Below the pieces are notes generated by a model. The model was not told the origin of the DNA. It worked only from the letters and a program-made list of their open reading frames with translations, and made no database searches. From Roseivirga sp. (GTDB lineage Bacteria > Bacteroidota > Bacteroidia > Cytophagales > Cyclobacteriaceae), in the NCBI GenBank assembly GCA_021404565.1, contig JAAWWF010000026.1, forward strand, positions 372,001 to 436,000: a stretch of DNA of 64,000 nucleotides, written 5' to 3'. A program made the position numbers and the translations under genes. Within the stretch, counting starts at the first letter, position 1. Every line of letters begins with the position of its first letter. Below are positions 31,674 to 41,196 of this stretch, in pieces.

Positions 31674-33002
31674 TCAAATCACCACCCTCACCCTAAACAT
31701 CCCCTCTCCCTCTTCCTTTTCAAAGCCAAAACCATGCTTCTCCACAATCTTGCGGGCAATCTGAAGGCCGAGGCCCATCCCCTTCTGGATGAGGGCCAAA
31801 TCGGCTGCCAGGGCATTTTGTATGCTTAGTGAAAGCTGGTCATCGGCCTCTGTGATTTGCACGGTGATGGGCCGGGCATTGGTGCCATATTTACGGGCAT
31901 TGTCAAAGAGGTTCACCAATACGCCTTCCAGCTTTTCCCTGTCGGCATGAAGCTCAAGTTTTTCAGGAGCCACATTGATGGAGAGCTTTAGCTCAAAGGT
32001 GCTTTTGGTCAGGGCGGGGCGCATGCGCTCCAGGGTATCGTAGAGCAGGTCATCCAGGCGGAAGTGAGATTTGCGCAGCACGAGGGTCTCCGATTTCAGC
32101 TGGCTCATCAGCAGAAAATCCTGCACGATGTTTTTAAGGCGAATGACCTCCTCACGCAGGCTGGTCAGAGTTTCGGGGCTTACTTCTTTCTCGCCAGTGC
32201 TCATGCGATACTCCAGCTCCGACTGCATATTGGCCAGAGGCGTGCGCAGCTCATGGGCGGCCATGGCAAAGAACTGATTCTGGTTTTTGATGGAAGATTC
32301 TATCCGCTCTATCATCTCATTGATGGTCAAAGAGAGCTCTCCGATTTCGTCCTTTACCTTGGCCACAGGCAGCCGCTCCATCTGCTCTGAGGCCTGGATC
32401 ACCTGTGCCTTGGCGATCACCTTTTGTATGGGCTTAAGGGAAAGCCCGGAGACAATATAGGCCAGTACCGTAGACAGCAGAATAGAAAGTGCATTGGCCC
32501 AGATCAGGTTGGTGCGGATGCTGTCTATCTGGCTATAAATGGCCTGGTTGTCCTGAGAAAGGAGGAGGCGAATCGTGCCGTTATCTGCATCGAACAGCGC
32601 CCTTTCTACCATGATGATATCGAGGGTATCCAGGGTCAGGGTCTTACTGAACGCAAACTCATCTACCCCTGCTGTTTCCACAGAGGCGTCCTGAAAAAAG
32701 GGTAGGACCTGGGCGGGAAAACCACTCTTCTCATAAACGGGATAGCTGGCGCTGAAAGACTCATACCACACGTAAATCAGCTGCTCTTCATCGGTAATAG
32801 GAATCTGGACAGGATCTACCCGTACATCATTGACAATGCCGGTCGCCTCCTGGAAGAGGAAACGCATGTGGGTGTCCAGCAAGTTTTCGCGCAGGTAGGT
32901 GAAAATGAGAAAATTGGTGATAAAGGCGATGGCGATAAATACCAGCGAGAAAGCCGCTGCTATTTTAAATCGAATACTGCTGAAGATGCCCGGAAAACGC
33001 AA
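31674..33002 (-). CDS. Sensor histidine kinase (HAMP-type)
   Basis: 442 residues with two membrane spans (residues ~12-32 and ~168-190) around a periplasmic sensor region. A HAMP linker (LKPIQKVIAKAQVI) follows. The HisKA helix has phospho-acceptor H250 in AAHELRTPLANMQ, and the ATPase domain shows VLVNLFDNARKYG and MGLGLQIARKIV. It is the last gene of a minus-strand locus that contains its response regulator 200 bp upstream and two paralogous exported proteins before that. The signal is unknown, and the two exported proteins could be what it monitors or controls. Confidence 0.93.
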   Translation of the reverse strand: MRFPGIFSSIRFKIAAAFSLVFIAIAFITNFLIFTYLRENLLDTHMRFLFQEATGIVNDVRVDPVQIPITDEEQLIYVWYESFSASYPVYEKSGFPAQVLPFFQDASVETAGVDEFAFSKTLTLDTLDIIMVERALFDADNGTIRLLLSQDNQAIYSQIDSIRTNLIWANALSILLSTVLAYIVSGLSLKPIQKVIAKAQVIQASEQMERLPVAKVKDEIGELSLTINEMIERIESSIKNQNQFFAMAAHELRTPLANMQSELEYRMSTGEKEVSPETLTSLREEVIRLKNIVQDFLLMSQLKSETLVLRKSHFRLDDLLYDTLERMRPALTKSTFELKLSINVAPEKLELHADREKLEGVLVNLFDNARKYGTNARPITVQITEADDQLSLSIQNALAADLALIQKGMGLGLQIARKIVEKHGFGFEKEEGEGMFRVRVVI

Positions 33003-33133
33003 GTTGGTGTAGTGATTAGTTAATTGGTTAATCGTTATCGGTTGTTTTATCCTTCAGTCTTCGAGGCTGTGTCATATCAATCCCCTGCCACACTGAATTT
33101 TTTCAGGGTTTTTGTCTTTTGGCCTTAGTATCA

Positions 33134-33156
33134 GATGCTGAAACGAGTTCAGCATG
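33134..33156. repeat. REP-like palindrome
   Basis: GATGCTGAAACGAGTTCAGCATG forms a 9-bp inverted repeat (ATGCTGAAC against GTTCAGCAT, nearly perfect) in the gap between the response regulator and its kinase. Short palindromes of this kind recur between genes in many Bacteroidota genomes. I see only one copy in this window. Confidence 0.45.
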
Positions 33157-33205
33157 ACGGCTTTTAACTAGTAAGTCACAACCTAACTAATGAGAGTTCT
33201 GATGA

Positions 33206-33892
33206 TTACTTTTCAGTCAGAACCCCCTGAATCTTATAACCAAAACCTACCTGGGTTTGAATTAACTTATTTTCCTGCGTTCCATCAACCTTTTTGCGCA
33301 ACTGGTGCATATGTACCTCGATAACATTGCTGCCCATATCGAAATCGATGTTCCAGATCTTTTGTGTAATCTCCATTTTAGAGAGCACCCGGTTCGCATT
33401 GCGCATCAGCAGCTCCAGCATAGAAAACTCCCGCTTGCTGAGCTCAATCAGCTCTCCCTTGCGGTTTACCTCACGTTTTACCAAGTCGATGGAGAGGTCT
33501 TCCACCTCCAGAATGGTCGTTCGGCTCTTGCTGAATTTACGTCCTACATTTCTGATTCGCGCCTTAAGCTCTTCAAAGTCAAAGGGTTTTTTAATATAGT
33601 CAACCGCCCCCAGGTCCAGGCCCTGGATCACATGCTGGCTTTCGTTGAGCGCACTGACAAAGATCACCGGAGTTTCCACTCCGAAGGCACGGAGGTTTTT
33701 CAGTACCTCGAAGCCGTTTTGACCGGGGAGCATAATGTCCAGCAATATGAGGTCAAAATCGTTGGTGGCGGCCAGCTCAGTCGCCTCACTTCCGGTTACA
33801 CAGGCGCTTATGGTATGTCCCTCATCAGAAAGTCCTTTTTCGATGAAGTTAGCCAGTTTGGGTTCGTCTTCTACCAGTAGAATCTTCATCAT
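33206..33892 (-). CDS. OmpR-family response regulator
   Basis: 228 residues. The receiver domain begins KILLVEDEPKLANFI, with the phosphoacceptor D52 in DLILLDIMLPG and the switch lysine in VDYIKKPF. The winged-helix DNA-binding domain has IELSKREFSMLELLMRNANRVLSKMEI and ends with VGFGYKI. It overlaps the preceding 782-residue protein gene by 4 bp (ATGA) and lies 203 bp before the sensor kinase. The coupling says that the exported protein and the regulator are made together. Confidence 0.94.
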   Translation of the reverse strand: MMKILLVEDEPKLANFIEKGLSDEGHTISACVTGSEATELAATNDFDLILLDIMLPGQNGFEVLKNLRAFGVETPVIFVSALNESQHVIQGLDLGAVDYIKKPFDFEELKARIRNVGRKFSKSRTTILEVEDLSIDLVKREVNRKGELIELSKREFSMLELLMRNANRVLSKMEITQKIWNIDFDMGSNVIEVHMHQLRKKVDGTQENKLIQTQVGFGYKIQGVLTEK

Positions 33893-36237
33893 TCGCTGAT
33901 TTTAAATTCTACATTGCCGGCCTTCAGAAAGCTGGGTTTGATAAGCTTATAGTCTTTGTCTTTCAGCACTTCTCCCTGCCTGGGAATAAAGGGCTTTCCC
34001 TTTAAAGTAAGGGAGGCACCTACCAGGGCATTGGCCTCTATACTGCGGAAAGTGTCGTTGTTTACCGAAAAGACAAACCCATTTTCCAGCACGATGGTGG
34101 TATTCCGATAGGTGTACAAATCGCTGTGCTTTACAATTTCTTTTACTTTGGAAGTAAAAAGGGTATCCACCTCATAATGCTGCGGCTCCCGTACATGGTC
34201 GTCAAAAACCAATTCACCTTGTGGGTTAGTGAGGCCTACAAAGAAATAGAAAGTTGGCATGCGCTTAGAAATGTCGAATTGATTGCAGAGCAGTGTCAGG
34301 TCCTTGTTCCTGTTGAGGCTGATGTATTCGTTGACCTCTTTGCCCATGTCCGTAGCCAGCCTGATCAGCCCCTTTTTGCCGGCTATTTTTCCTTCATATC
34401 CGTAGAGCCTCATCCAGTCATCATAGATCGGGGTCAGGGCTCCAATGCGTCTTTTATCCACCCATACGGTCTGCAATACCCTGTCCTGGTATTCGGGGTC
34501 ATCATAGGCCTGACCATTGGCCACAATGGGATGAATACGTGTATAGGAAACACGCTTTCCTTTTTTCAGGCCATTGGCTGTATTCATGTAGAGCGTATCT
34601 CCGTTTTCCATGTAAAAGCGTGTATCCCGCTTTTTCTTATCAATGCCCAGGATTTTTACATCCAGTTTGATTTCGGTAGGCGTATATTCTTTCTCGGGGC
34701 TTGTGTAGTCTGGCTTAATATTGAGGCTCAAGTTTCCCTTCGATAGCTTTGTGGCGTAATAGGGCCTTTTCTTAAACTGCTTCTTTTTCAAATCATAATT
34801 GGGGTCGCCCTTCAGTGGCGATAGCCAGGGGTAGTGGACATAAAAATTCATTGATGAGCGGCCCTTGGGGTTGAAAAAAGTAGTCATATCTACCTGCCTG
34901 TTATCAAATTGTTCGTTAATGATCTGCCTGGTGGAGATATATTCATAGCCTACTTCAACTTCTTCTCCTTCCCTGAAGTTATTCAGCACCTTTTTTCCAT
35001 GGGTGTTCCAAAGGCGAAAGGTCAATGTATCCAATGACTCGTTTACCAGTAAAAAACCAGCATAGAGACCACCCGGGGTGGCTAGAAACCTCAGCAGGGT
35101 CCCTTTCACAGGATTGGGAATAGTGCTTTCCGGTTGTTCTATTGGTCTGTCAAGATTATAGGGCTCCTCTTTTTGTTTTTGGGATTCCTCAATGTCATTC
35201 AAATCATTCGATTCGTTGAGGATCACCCTTTTCCCTCCTTTTTGTATAGCATAGAGATAGTTGACTCTGGGTTTTTCGAGACTGCGATAAAATAGCGTCA
35301 GGTTTTCCTTCCCCTGCTCCTCGAGAAACTCGTTAAACCTGCGCTCATTATTCACAGCGAAGCTCATTCTGGATTCTTCGCCGTTTTCGTCTCTCAGATT
35401 GGCCACGACAACCATGCCTTTTGCCGACTTGCTGAGACTCACAAAGCTCATTCCCTCATCTCTGTCCAGAAAGGTAGATCGTTGCCCGACTGTTTTTAAC
35501 TTCAAATCACGGGCAGATGGCAGTATCTTGGTTCTGGAATAAGGAGATACCATGTGGAAGGTCCGGCTTGTTCGGTAATGCGCCCCGGGAAAAAGTTTCA
35601 AGGGCCTTACATAGCTCACTTTACCATCCAGATAGTGAGCTTTGGCAATATCAGTTTCATAAGTATTGATGCTATCTCCGTTGTTTAGTATCAGCTGTAT
35701 GCTGTTTCGTTTGCCCCGGTTGTATGCCCGAATATTGGCATTGACGATGACCTCGAATCGAGGTACATTTAAAATTCCGGATCGGTCGAAAGTAGGGACA
35801 TCAAAAGTACCCTGGCTTGAGGTGATCGTACGCAGGTGTGCAAGCCCTGTGAGTTTCAGGTTGAGTGATCGCTCCGCCTTTTTATCCTCCTCAGATTTAT
35901 AGAGCATTTTTTTAAGCAAATCATCGTCTCCTCTGACCACTACTTTCACCTCTTCGCCTGTTTTCAAATATGGCTTAAGGTTATGTCCCACAAAGTAGTA
36001 AGACTCTACTTTGAACGCTTTGCCATCTTCTGTTTCCAGGATAAAGCCATTCAGGTATTCATAAGCGAACTCATAGAGCAGTTGTCTAATCGTTCCTGTC
36101 AGCTCCATCTCAGTATGCAGGTTTACCCTGGAATGCTTCTTTCTTTGCTCCAACTGCTCGCGGGTAAACCCGTATTGCGCCATAAGCCCCGTTTGAAGAA
36201 GTATGAATATGAGCAGAAAGGCCGTTCGTTTTAACAT
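33889..36237 (-). CDS. Large exported protein, paralogue of its upstream neighbour, unknown function
   Basis: 782 residues with a signal peptide (cleavage near GLMAQYG). The sequence shows repeated beta-rich modules. The N-terminal one (residues ~40-160, from GFILETEDGKAFKVESYYFVG to LNLKLTGLAHLRTI) is clearly related to the first domain of the 449-residue protein encoded just upstream. I do not recognise the family. Its stop overlaps the start of the response regulator gene by 4 bp, so it belongs to the two-component locus. Abundant Asp/Lys and Tyr suggest an extracytoplasmic, perhaps surface-associated, role. Confidence 0.7.
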   Translation of the reverse strand: MLKRTAFLLIFILLQTGLMAQYGFTREQLEQRKKHSRVNLHTEMELTGTIRQLLYEFAYEYLNGFILETEDGKAFKVESYYFVGHNLKPYLKTGEEVKVVVRGDDDLLKKMLYKSEEDKKAERSLNLKLTGLAHLRTITSSQGTFDVPTFDRSGILNVPRFEVIVNANIRAYNRGKRNSIQLILNNGDSINTYETDIAKAHYLDGKVSYVRPLKLFPGAHYRTSRTFHMVSPYSRTKILPSARDLKLKTVGQRSTFLDRDEGMSFVSLSKSAKGMVVVANLRDENGEESRMSFAVNNERRFNEFLEEQGKENLTLFYRSLEKPRVNYLYAIQKGGKRVILNESNDLNDIEESQKQKEEPYNLDRPIEQPESTIPNPVKGTLLRFLATPGGLYAGFLLVNESLDTLTFRLWNTHGKKVLNNFREGEEVEVGYEYISTRQIINEQFDNRQVDMTTFFNPKGRSSMNFYVHYPWLSPLKGDPNYDLKKKQFKKRPYYATKLSKGNLSLNIKPDYTSPEKEYTPTEIKLDVKILGIDKKKRDTRFYMENGDTLYMNTANGLKKGKRVSYTRIHPIVANGQAYDDPEYQDRVLQTVWVDKRRIGALTPIYDDWMRLYGYEGKIAGKKGLIRLATDMGKEVNEYISLNRNKDLTLLCNQFDISKRMPTFYFFVGLTNPQGELVFDDHVREPQHYEVDTLFTSKVKEIVKHSDLYTYRNTTIVLENGFVFSVNNDTFRSIEANALVGASLTLKGKPFIPRQGEVLKDKDYKLIKPSFLKAGNVEFKISE

Positions 36238-36372
36238 AGCTTTGGTAATTTAATCACAAGGGACAGATGACTGTTTAAAATGGCGGAAAGAGTAAATTAA
36301 TTTTTCTTAAGACTGTTTTAATGAGCTTTGGGTCAAGATAATGAGGCCTGAAACGACCAGCACACAAAGGGG

Positions 36373-37701
36373 CTAAAGCACCTTCGTTAAGTCGTGTATG
36401 GTTTGATTAAAGGTCTTTCCATTGATCACAATCTCCGACATGGCCATAATAGAGAGGCCTTGTTCATTTACTTCTCCGGGGACCTCTTTTCTTATCCAGC
36501 CTGTTATAGATACCTTTTTACCCTCTTTGATCATTTTCTGAATGTTCAGCGCCACTACTTCATTGACGGAAACATAGATAGAGTCATTTACAATAAAGCT
36601 CTTCAACTTGGCAGATTGGGGGCCTTCTTTAAGGTGTGTTTCGGTGATATCTCCGGTAAAGGTCACCTTGTTGGGCTCATAATGATTTTTGGTAGTAAAG
36701 GGTACGTCACTGTTGTCATAAAAAGCCCAGCCATCGTTGTTTTTTATCGCATAGAGCATCATCGCGTTGTCTCCTGCTTTTTTGTAGTAGCCCTCAAACG
36801 ACTGGTTTTTTTTGAGCGCATTGAGCATGCTCTCTCCGTTTCTTGCATTGAAGTAGAGTGTACCGTTTTTTACCTTAAAACCATTGAGCAGCCCTCTCGA
36901 GTCCAGATTGCTACCCAATACTTTAAATCGGTCTTTTTCAAGAATATTGGCCGATCTGCCTGCCATCATCCAATCGGAAATCGATTCTTTTTCAGGGTCA
37001 TATGGAGCCTTGCCTAAAAAGTTATAGGTATTGGGTGCTTTAAAATAACCACCATTGACCAATGGAGATTCTGAAGTAAAATAGGTCAATCTCTTTTTCC
37101 CTTTGAGCTGATCATCGTCTTCGTATCTAACGATAATTGTGTCCTTATTTTCCAGGGCATAGGCCCATGCATTGCCGGGTACTTTCTTTTTCGATAAAAT
37201 GGCTACACTCTCGTGAAATTTGTCTGGTTGGCGGGTCATGGTGAGCCGACCACCAGATGTGTTCTTGTTATACGCTCCAGTAGTCGATTTCAGCGCTTCG
37301 AAATGAGCCAGACCTTTGAGCCTGATATCCATGGTGTTTTCTATTCTCAGGTACTCGTTTTTGTAATGCATTACCTCTTCAAGTAGCACAGGATCTCCTG
37401 ATACTGTCAATGTCATAGGATCGTTGATTTTTAAATAAGGCATGATCTTCTTGCCTTCCCAGCCCTTGAGGCTCACATGGTAGTACTCGTCTCTGTCTGA
37501 TTTAAAAATAAAGCCGTAGAGGCTTTTGCTTCTTCCTTTGAACAGGTTCTTTACGATCTGTCCATTCATTGTTTTTTGAATGTGATTGTTTTTCCTGATG
37601 GTGCGTTTCATTTGCTCGGTGGCCTCAGGGTTGTAAAACTGCGCGCTCATAGAGGTACCGATGAACAGGGCAATGGATAAGAAGAGAAGAAGTCGTTTCA
37701 T
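36373..37701 (-). CDS. Exported protein, paralogue of downstream gene, unknown function
   Basis: I start at the ATG at 37701, which opens a clean signal peptide (MKRLLLFLSIALFIG..., cleavage near SMSAQ). Seven codons upstream are in frame but carry no ATG-like context. The mature protein is ~425 residues. Residues ~30-130 (GQIVKNLFKGRSKSLYGFIF, YHVSLKGWEGKKIMPYLK, IRLKGLAHFEAL) match the corresponding region of the 782-residue protein downstream, pointing to gene duplication. It is the first gene of the minus-strand locus that ends in the response regulator and sensor kinase. Function unknown. Confidence 0.7.
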   Translation of the reverse strand: MKRLLLFLSIALFIGTSMSAQFYNPEATEQMKRTIRKNNHIQKTMNGQIVKNLFKGRSKSLYGFIFKSDRDEYYHVSLKGWEGKKIMPYLKINDPMTLTVSGDPVLLEEVMHYKNEYLRIENTMDIRLKGLAHFEALKSTTGAYNKNTSGGRLTMTRQPDKFHESVAILSKKKVPGNAWAYALENKDTIIVRYEDDDQLKGKKRLTYFTSESPLVNGGYFKAPNTYNFLGKAPYDPEKESISDWMMAGRSANILEKDRFKVLGSNLDSRGLLNGFKVKNGTLYFNARNGESMLNALKKNQSFEGYYKKAGDNAMMLYAIKNNDGWAFYDNSDVPFTTKNHYEPNKVTFTGDITETHLKEGPQSAKLKSFIVNDSIYVSVNEVVALNIQKMIKEGKKVSITGWIRKEVPGEVNEQGLSIMAMSEIVINGKTFNQTIHDLTKVL

Positions 37702-37918
37702 GTGCATGTCATTTTTTGACAACCTAACGACAGGGTATTAAAACGGGCTTAAGACGAGATTAAATTTTCTTAAGAGTCGGGTATGAGCTCGAAAACAGGA
37801 TGGCTCTCACAATGACTATGTGAGTGAAAAACTCCATTCGAATAGAGCCGGTAAGTTTTTGAAGGATTTTTTTAGTATTATTATAAGACAAGAATTATCA
37901 ACCTAACCCTAACTAATA

Positions 37919-38197
37919 ATGGAACAACAACCCCAAAGGCCACCTAATTATCTGGCGGTAGCAATTATCACGACCATACTTTGCTGTCTCCCGGCTGGAA
38001 TTGTGAGTATCGTTTATTCAACTAAAGTGAACACTGAGTACGACAGTGGTAACTACAATGCTGCTGAAAGTGCCTCAAAGAGCGCTAAAACCTGGGCTAT
38101 TGTATCTGCTGCGGTAGCAGGATTATTATATGTTATAATAATAGCCATTTATGGTTTTGCCATTTTTGGTATGATAGCCAGCGGGAATTTCGGTTGA
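37919..38197 (+). CDS. CD225/dispanin-family small membrane protein
   Basis: 92 residues with a Pro-rich cytoplasmic N-terminus (QQPQRPPNYLAVAI) and two membrane spans separated by a short loop (residues ~14-35 and ~60-88). The loop sequence IVSIVYSTKVNTEYDSGNYNAAESASKSAKTW is the CD225 signature (IVaLvYSxKVnxxyxxGdxxxAxxaSkxAk). The family includes the vertebrate IFITM antiviral membrane proteins. Bacterial members have no firm function. The stop overlaps the start of the following DUF2752 gene by 4 bp. Confidence 0.9.
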   Translation: MEQQPQRPPNYLAVAIITTILCCLPAGIVSIVYSTKVNTEYDSGNYNAAESASKSAKTWAIVSAAVAGLLYVIIIAIYGFAIFGMIASGNFG

Positions 38198-38589
38198 AAA
38201 AGATATTATATCTAATATTGGGGATAGTGGCCGTAGCGCTGCTATCCCTTTATTTTATTTATGACCCCACGGATTTCGATTTCTTTCCGAAATGCCCGTT
38301 ACATGTCATGACAGGTATTTATTGCCCGGGATGTGGTAGCCAAAGGGCGCTGCATAGCTTGTTGCATCTGAATATTGCCGGCACCATCGGCTACAACGCG
38401 CTCTTCTTACCTGCGCTCCTGCTGGTGGGGCAACACTATATAATGCGCTTTGTCGAGTACCGGCAAGGTCGTCAGCGCAAGCTGCTGCTCTATCACCCTA
38501 AAGCACCCTGGATTATTCTAACCGTAGTCCTCGTTTTTTGGCTATTGCGCAATTTGACCGTTTACCCTTTTGAATTATTGGCACCCTAG
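38194..38589 (+). CDS. DUF2752 membrane protein
   Basis: 131 residues starting at a TTG that overlaps the previous stop, so translation is coupled to the CD225 gene. The signature PLHVMTGIYCPGCGSQRALHSLLHL is the DUF2752 motif and holds two cysteines (CPGC), which may bind metal. There are about three membrane spans. DUF2752 genes often lie next to CD225 genes in Bacteroidota, which suggests a shared role at the membrane that is not known. Confidence 0.9.
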   Translation: MKKILYLILGIVAVALLSLYFIYDPTDFDFFPKCPLHVMTGIYCPGCGSQRALHSLLHLNIAGTIGYNALFLPALLLVGQHYIMRFVEYRQGRQRKLLLYHPKAPWIILTVVLVFWLLRNLTVYPFELLAP

Positions 38590-38713
38590 TTGCTAACCTG
38601 GTGTACTAATTGATCGGTAGGTGGAATGAGAATCACTTACTCGGCTCATGAATGATCGAGGAATCAGCATAAATTGCCGTCCTCTATTTTTACACTAAAG
38701 ACCTTCTGAACTA

Positions 38714-39277
38714 ATGAAAACAAGATGCACCTGGAGCCTCGATAGCTTCGAAGCTTATGAGAAGTACCATGATGAAGAATGGGGGGTGCCCGTGCACGAT
38801 GACCGGGTTCATTTCGAGTTTCTTATCCTGGAAGGAGCCCAGGCAGGCCTGAATTGGGCAACAATTGTAAAAAAGCGAGAAGGTTACCGTAGCTGCTTTG
38901 CCGACTTTGATCCGGAAATAGTCGCTCAATACGTCCAGGCTAAAATTGAAGAGTTGTTACAAAACCCTGCTATTATCAGGAATAAGCTCAAGGTAAATGG
39001 GGCGGTGATCAATGCACAAAAGTTTCTGGAGGTTCAGGCAGAATTTGGCACCTTCGATAAATATGTATGGTCTTTTGTCAATGACAAACCAATTGTAAAT
39101 ACCTGGAAAAACTCAAGTGAGGTACCGGCTACTACCGCAGTGTCAGATGCTTTGAGTAAAGACCTGAAAAAGAGAGGCTTTAAGTTTGTAGGCAGCACCA
39201 TTATGTATGCCTATATGCAAGCCTGCGGCCTTGTGAATGACCACACTACCGATTGCTTTCGGTATAAGGAAGTCTGA
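38714..39277 (+). CDS. tag: DNA-3-methyladenine glycosylase I
   Basis: 187 residues, the typical length. The start RCTWSLDSFEAYEKYHDEEWGVP is diagnostic: the early Cys and the His of YHDEEWG, together with His/Cys near the end (VNDHTTDCF), make up the HhH-GPD-related Tag zinc snap. The substrate pocket segment FEFLILEGAQAGLNWATI is also standard. It removes 3-methyladenine from alkylated DNA at the start of base excision repair. It stands alone on this strand. Confidence 0.96.
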   Translation: MKTRCTWSLDSFEAYEKYHDEEWGVPVHDDRVHFEFLILEGAQAGLNWATIVKKREGYRSCFADFDPEIVAQYVQAKIEELLQNPAIIRNKLKVNGAVINAQKFLEVQAEFGTFDKYVWSFVNDKPIVNTWKNSSEVPATTAVSDALSKDLKKRGFKFVGSTIMYAYMQACGLVNDHTTDCFRYKEV

Positions 39278-39555
39278 TGATTCCGCTTGTCCACGTCCTG
39301 CAGTTATAATAAGCAGCACAAGTCTGGTATAACGCTTTTTTTCGAACCCCTCCGTCCAACCTTGGTCACTATGGCGTTTTGAGTTCAACGGGTAAATCGT
39401 CTTCCACAAAAGGATAATAATTTGCTTTTGGGTTTACCGGTACTGACGGGGATATTGTACGGGCTGAGGCTAAGCCCGATTTCTGTATTTCTGATTAACT
39501 GATTACTCATCGATTGAACCCGTACTCTACATGTTCCTATGAATGTAACTAAAGA

Positions 39556-40032
39556 TTACTCTTCGATGGATAGTATTATATACTTGCGGGGAAGCTTGAT
39601 GGACCACATGCCTTTAAGCTGATCCTCTTCCATAAAAGGGGCATTATAAACCATAATCTCACCGGGTAAGCGCTGTATATTGGGCTCGGCTTTTTGCTTG
39701 TTTTTCGCACTATAGCGGTAAGCATCGAAAACCTGTTTTTCTTTCTCCTCCATATTATAAAACGTCTTTAGGAAATAGATAGAGCAATCAATCCCAATGT
39801 CCTCAATATCCCAGTGATGGAATACCCCCGAGGTTTTACTCAGACCTATGGATGGATCAAGTGTACTTAGCAGGCTGTCTCCAAGTTCAAATGCACGTTC
39901 GAGTATTTTGGCTTCGGGTATCACCTTAACTTCCCGTGCCTTCATTTCGGCCTGTACCTTTGAGGTATCTACCTTACCATCAGAGCAGGCAAGGAGTATC
40001 AGAAGAGTGAAAATAAAGAAGCTACCTTTCAT
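39556..40032 (-). CDS. Small lipoprotein, unknown function
   Basis: 158 residues with a lipoprotein signal (MKGSFFIFTLLILLACSDGK, lipobox LLAC). After a polar linker come a helix rich in charged residues and a compact alpha/beta stretch with IEDIGIDCSIYFLKTFYNMEE. A YSAKNKQKAEPN stretch near residue 110 is also present. I do not recognise a family. It is divergent from the release factor 1 gene with about 90 bp between them, and no operon partner is present. Confidence 0.6.
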   Translation of the reverse strand: MKGSFFIFTLLILLACSDGKVDTSKVQAEMKAREVKVIPEAKILERAFELGDSLLSTLDPSIGLSKTSGVFHHWDIEDIGIDCSIYFLKTFYNMEEKEKQVFDAYRYSAKNKQKAEPNIQRLPGEIMVYNAPFMEEDQLKGMWSIKLPRKYIILSIEE

Positions 40033-40122
40033 AAGACAAATGCGATTAACCTAAGGCACAAAGTTAATCTTGTTTGTTAATTTTACTTGCTAATAACCGA
40101 ACTCAGGTTAATAACGGAAACC

Positions 40123-41196
40123 ATGCTCGAAAAACTTGCAGCGATAAAAGACAGATTTGAAGAAGTAGGACAACTCATCGTTCAGCCAGACGCTATGTCT
40201 GATATGAAGGTCTACTCTAAGTTGAATAAAGAGTACAAGGACCTGGAGAAAATTGTCCTCGTCTATGATGACTACAAAAATGTGCTTGATAATATCGAGT
40301 CATCAAAGGAGATTCTCAAAACTGAGAAAGATGAGGAGTTTCGTGATATGGCCAAGATGGAGCTGGATGAGTTGAACGGTAGACAGACCACTCTGGAAGA
40401 AGAGCTTAAGGTGCTACTGATCCCTAAGGATCCGGATGACTCAAAGGATGTAATTATGGAAATCAGGGCAGGTGCCGGTGGCGATGAGGCCGGAATTTTT
40501 GCAGGTGACCTGTACCGTATGTATACGCGCTTTATCGAAGGTCAGGGTTGGAAGAAAGAGCTGATCAGCCTCAATGAAGCAAGCTCAGGAGGCTTTAAGG
40601 AGGTAGTTTTCAGTGTAGTAGGCGAAGATGTCTACGGCTCTTTAAAATTTGAATCTGGAGTACATCGTGTGCAGCGGGTGCCTGTTACCGAATCACAAGG
40701 CAGGGTACATACCTCTGCCGCCTCGGTGGCAGTAATGCCGGAAGTAGAGGATGTTGATGTAGACCTGAACCTGAAGGATGTCAAGAAAGATACCTATCGA
40801 AGTTCCGGAGCGGGTGGTCAGCACGTAAACAAGACTGAATCTGCTGTGAGGCTCACACACTTGCCTACGGGAATCGTGGTGGAGTGCCAGGACGGACGTT
40901 CACAACATAAAAACTACGATAAGGCTCTTTCGGTACTCAGGTCGAGACTATATGAGCAGGAGCTGAAAAAGCAGCAAGACGAAGTAGCCGACCACCGTAA
41001 ATCACTGGTGGGCAGTGGCGATCGTTCTGACAAGATCAGAACCTATAACTATCCTCAGGGTCGTGTAACGGATCACCGCATAGGCTATTCGGTGCATAAC
41101 CTGCCCTCTGTAATGGATGGTCAGCTTATCGATTTTGTGGAGAACCTGCGAATTGCAGAAAATGCCGATCGTCTACAGGATGGTACGGATGGGTGA
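40123..41196 (+). CDS. prfA: Peptide chain release factor 1
   Basis: 357 residues from the ATG at 40123 (MLEKLAAIKDRFEEVGQ). An upstream in-frame TTG adds 12 residues not seen in the family. Domain II carries the stop-codon reading tripeptide P187-V188-T189 (RF1 has PxT, RF2 has SPF), and the catalytic G231-G232-Q233 loop is in SSGAGGQHVNKTES. It reads UAA and UAG and triggers peptide release on the ribosome. The stop TGA overlaps the start of the YjbQ gene by one base, so both genes are in one transcript. Confidence 0.97.
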   Translation: MLEKLAAIKDRFEEVGQLIVQPDAMSDMKVYSKLNKEYKDLEKIVLVYDDYKNVLDNIESSKEILKTEKDEEFRDMAKMELDELNGRQTTLEEELKVLLIPKDPDDSKDVIMEIRAGAGGDEAGIFAGDLYRMYTRFIEGQGWKKELISLNEASSGGFKEVVFSVVGEDVYGSLKFESGVHRVQRVPVTESQGRVHTSAASVAVMPEVEDVDVDLNLKDVKKDTYRSSGAGGQHVNKTESAVRLTHLPTGIVVECQDGRSQHKNYDKALSVLRSRLYEQELKKQQDEVADHRKSLVGSGDRSDKIRTYNYPQGRVTDHRIGYSVHNLPSVMDGQLIDFVENLRIAENADRLQDGTDG

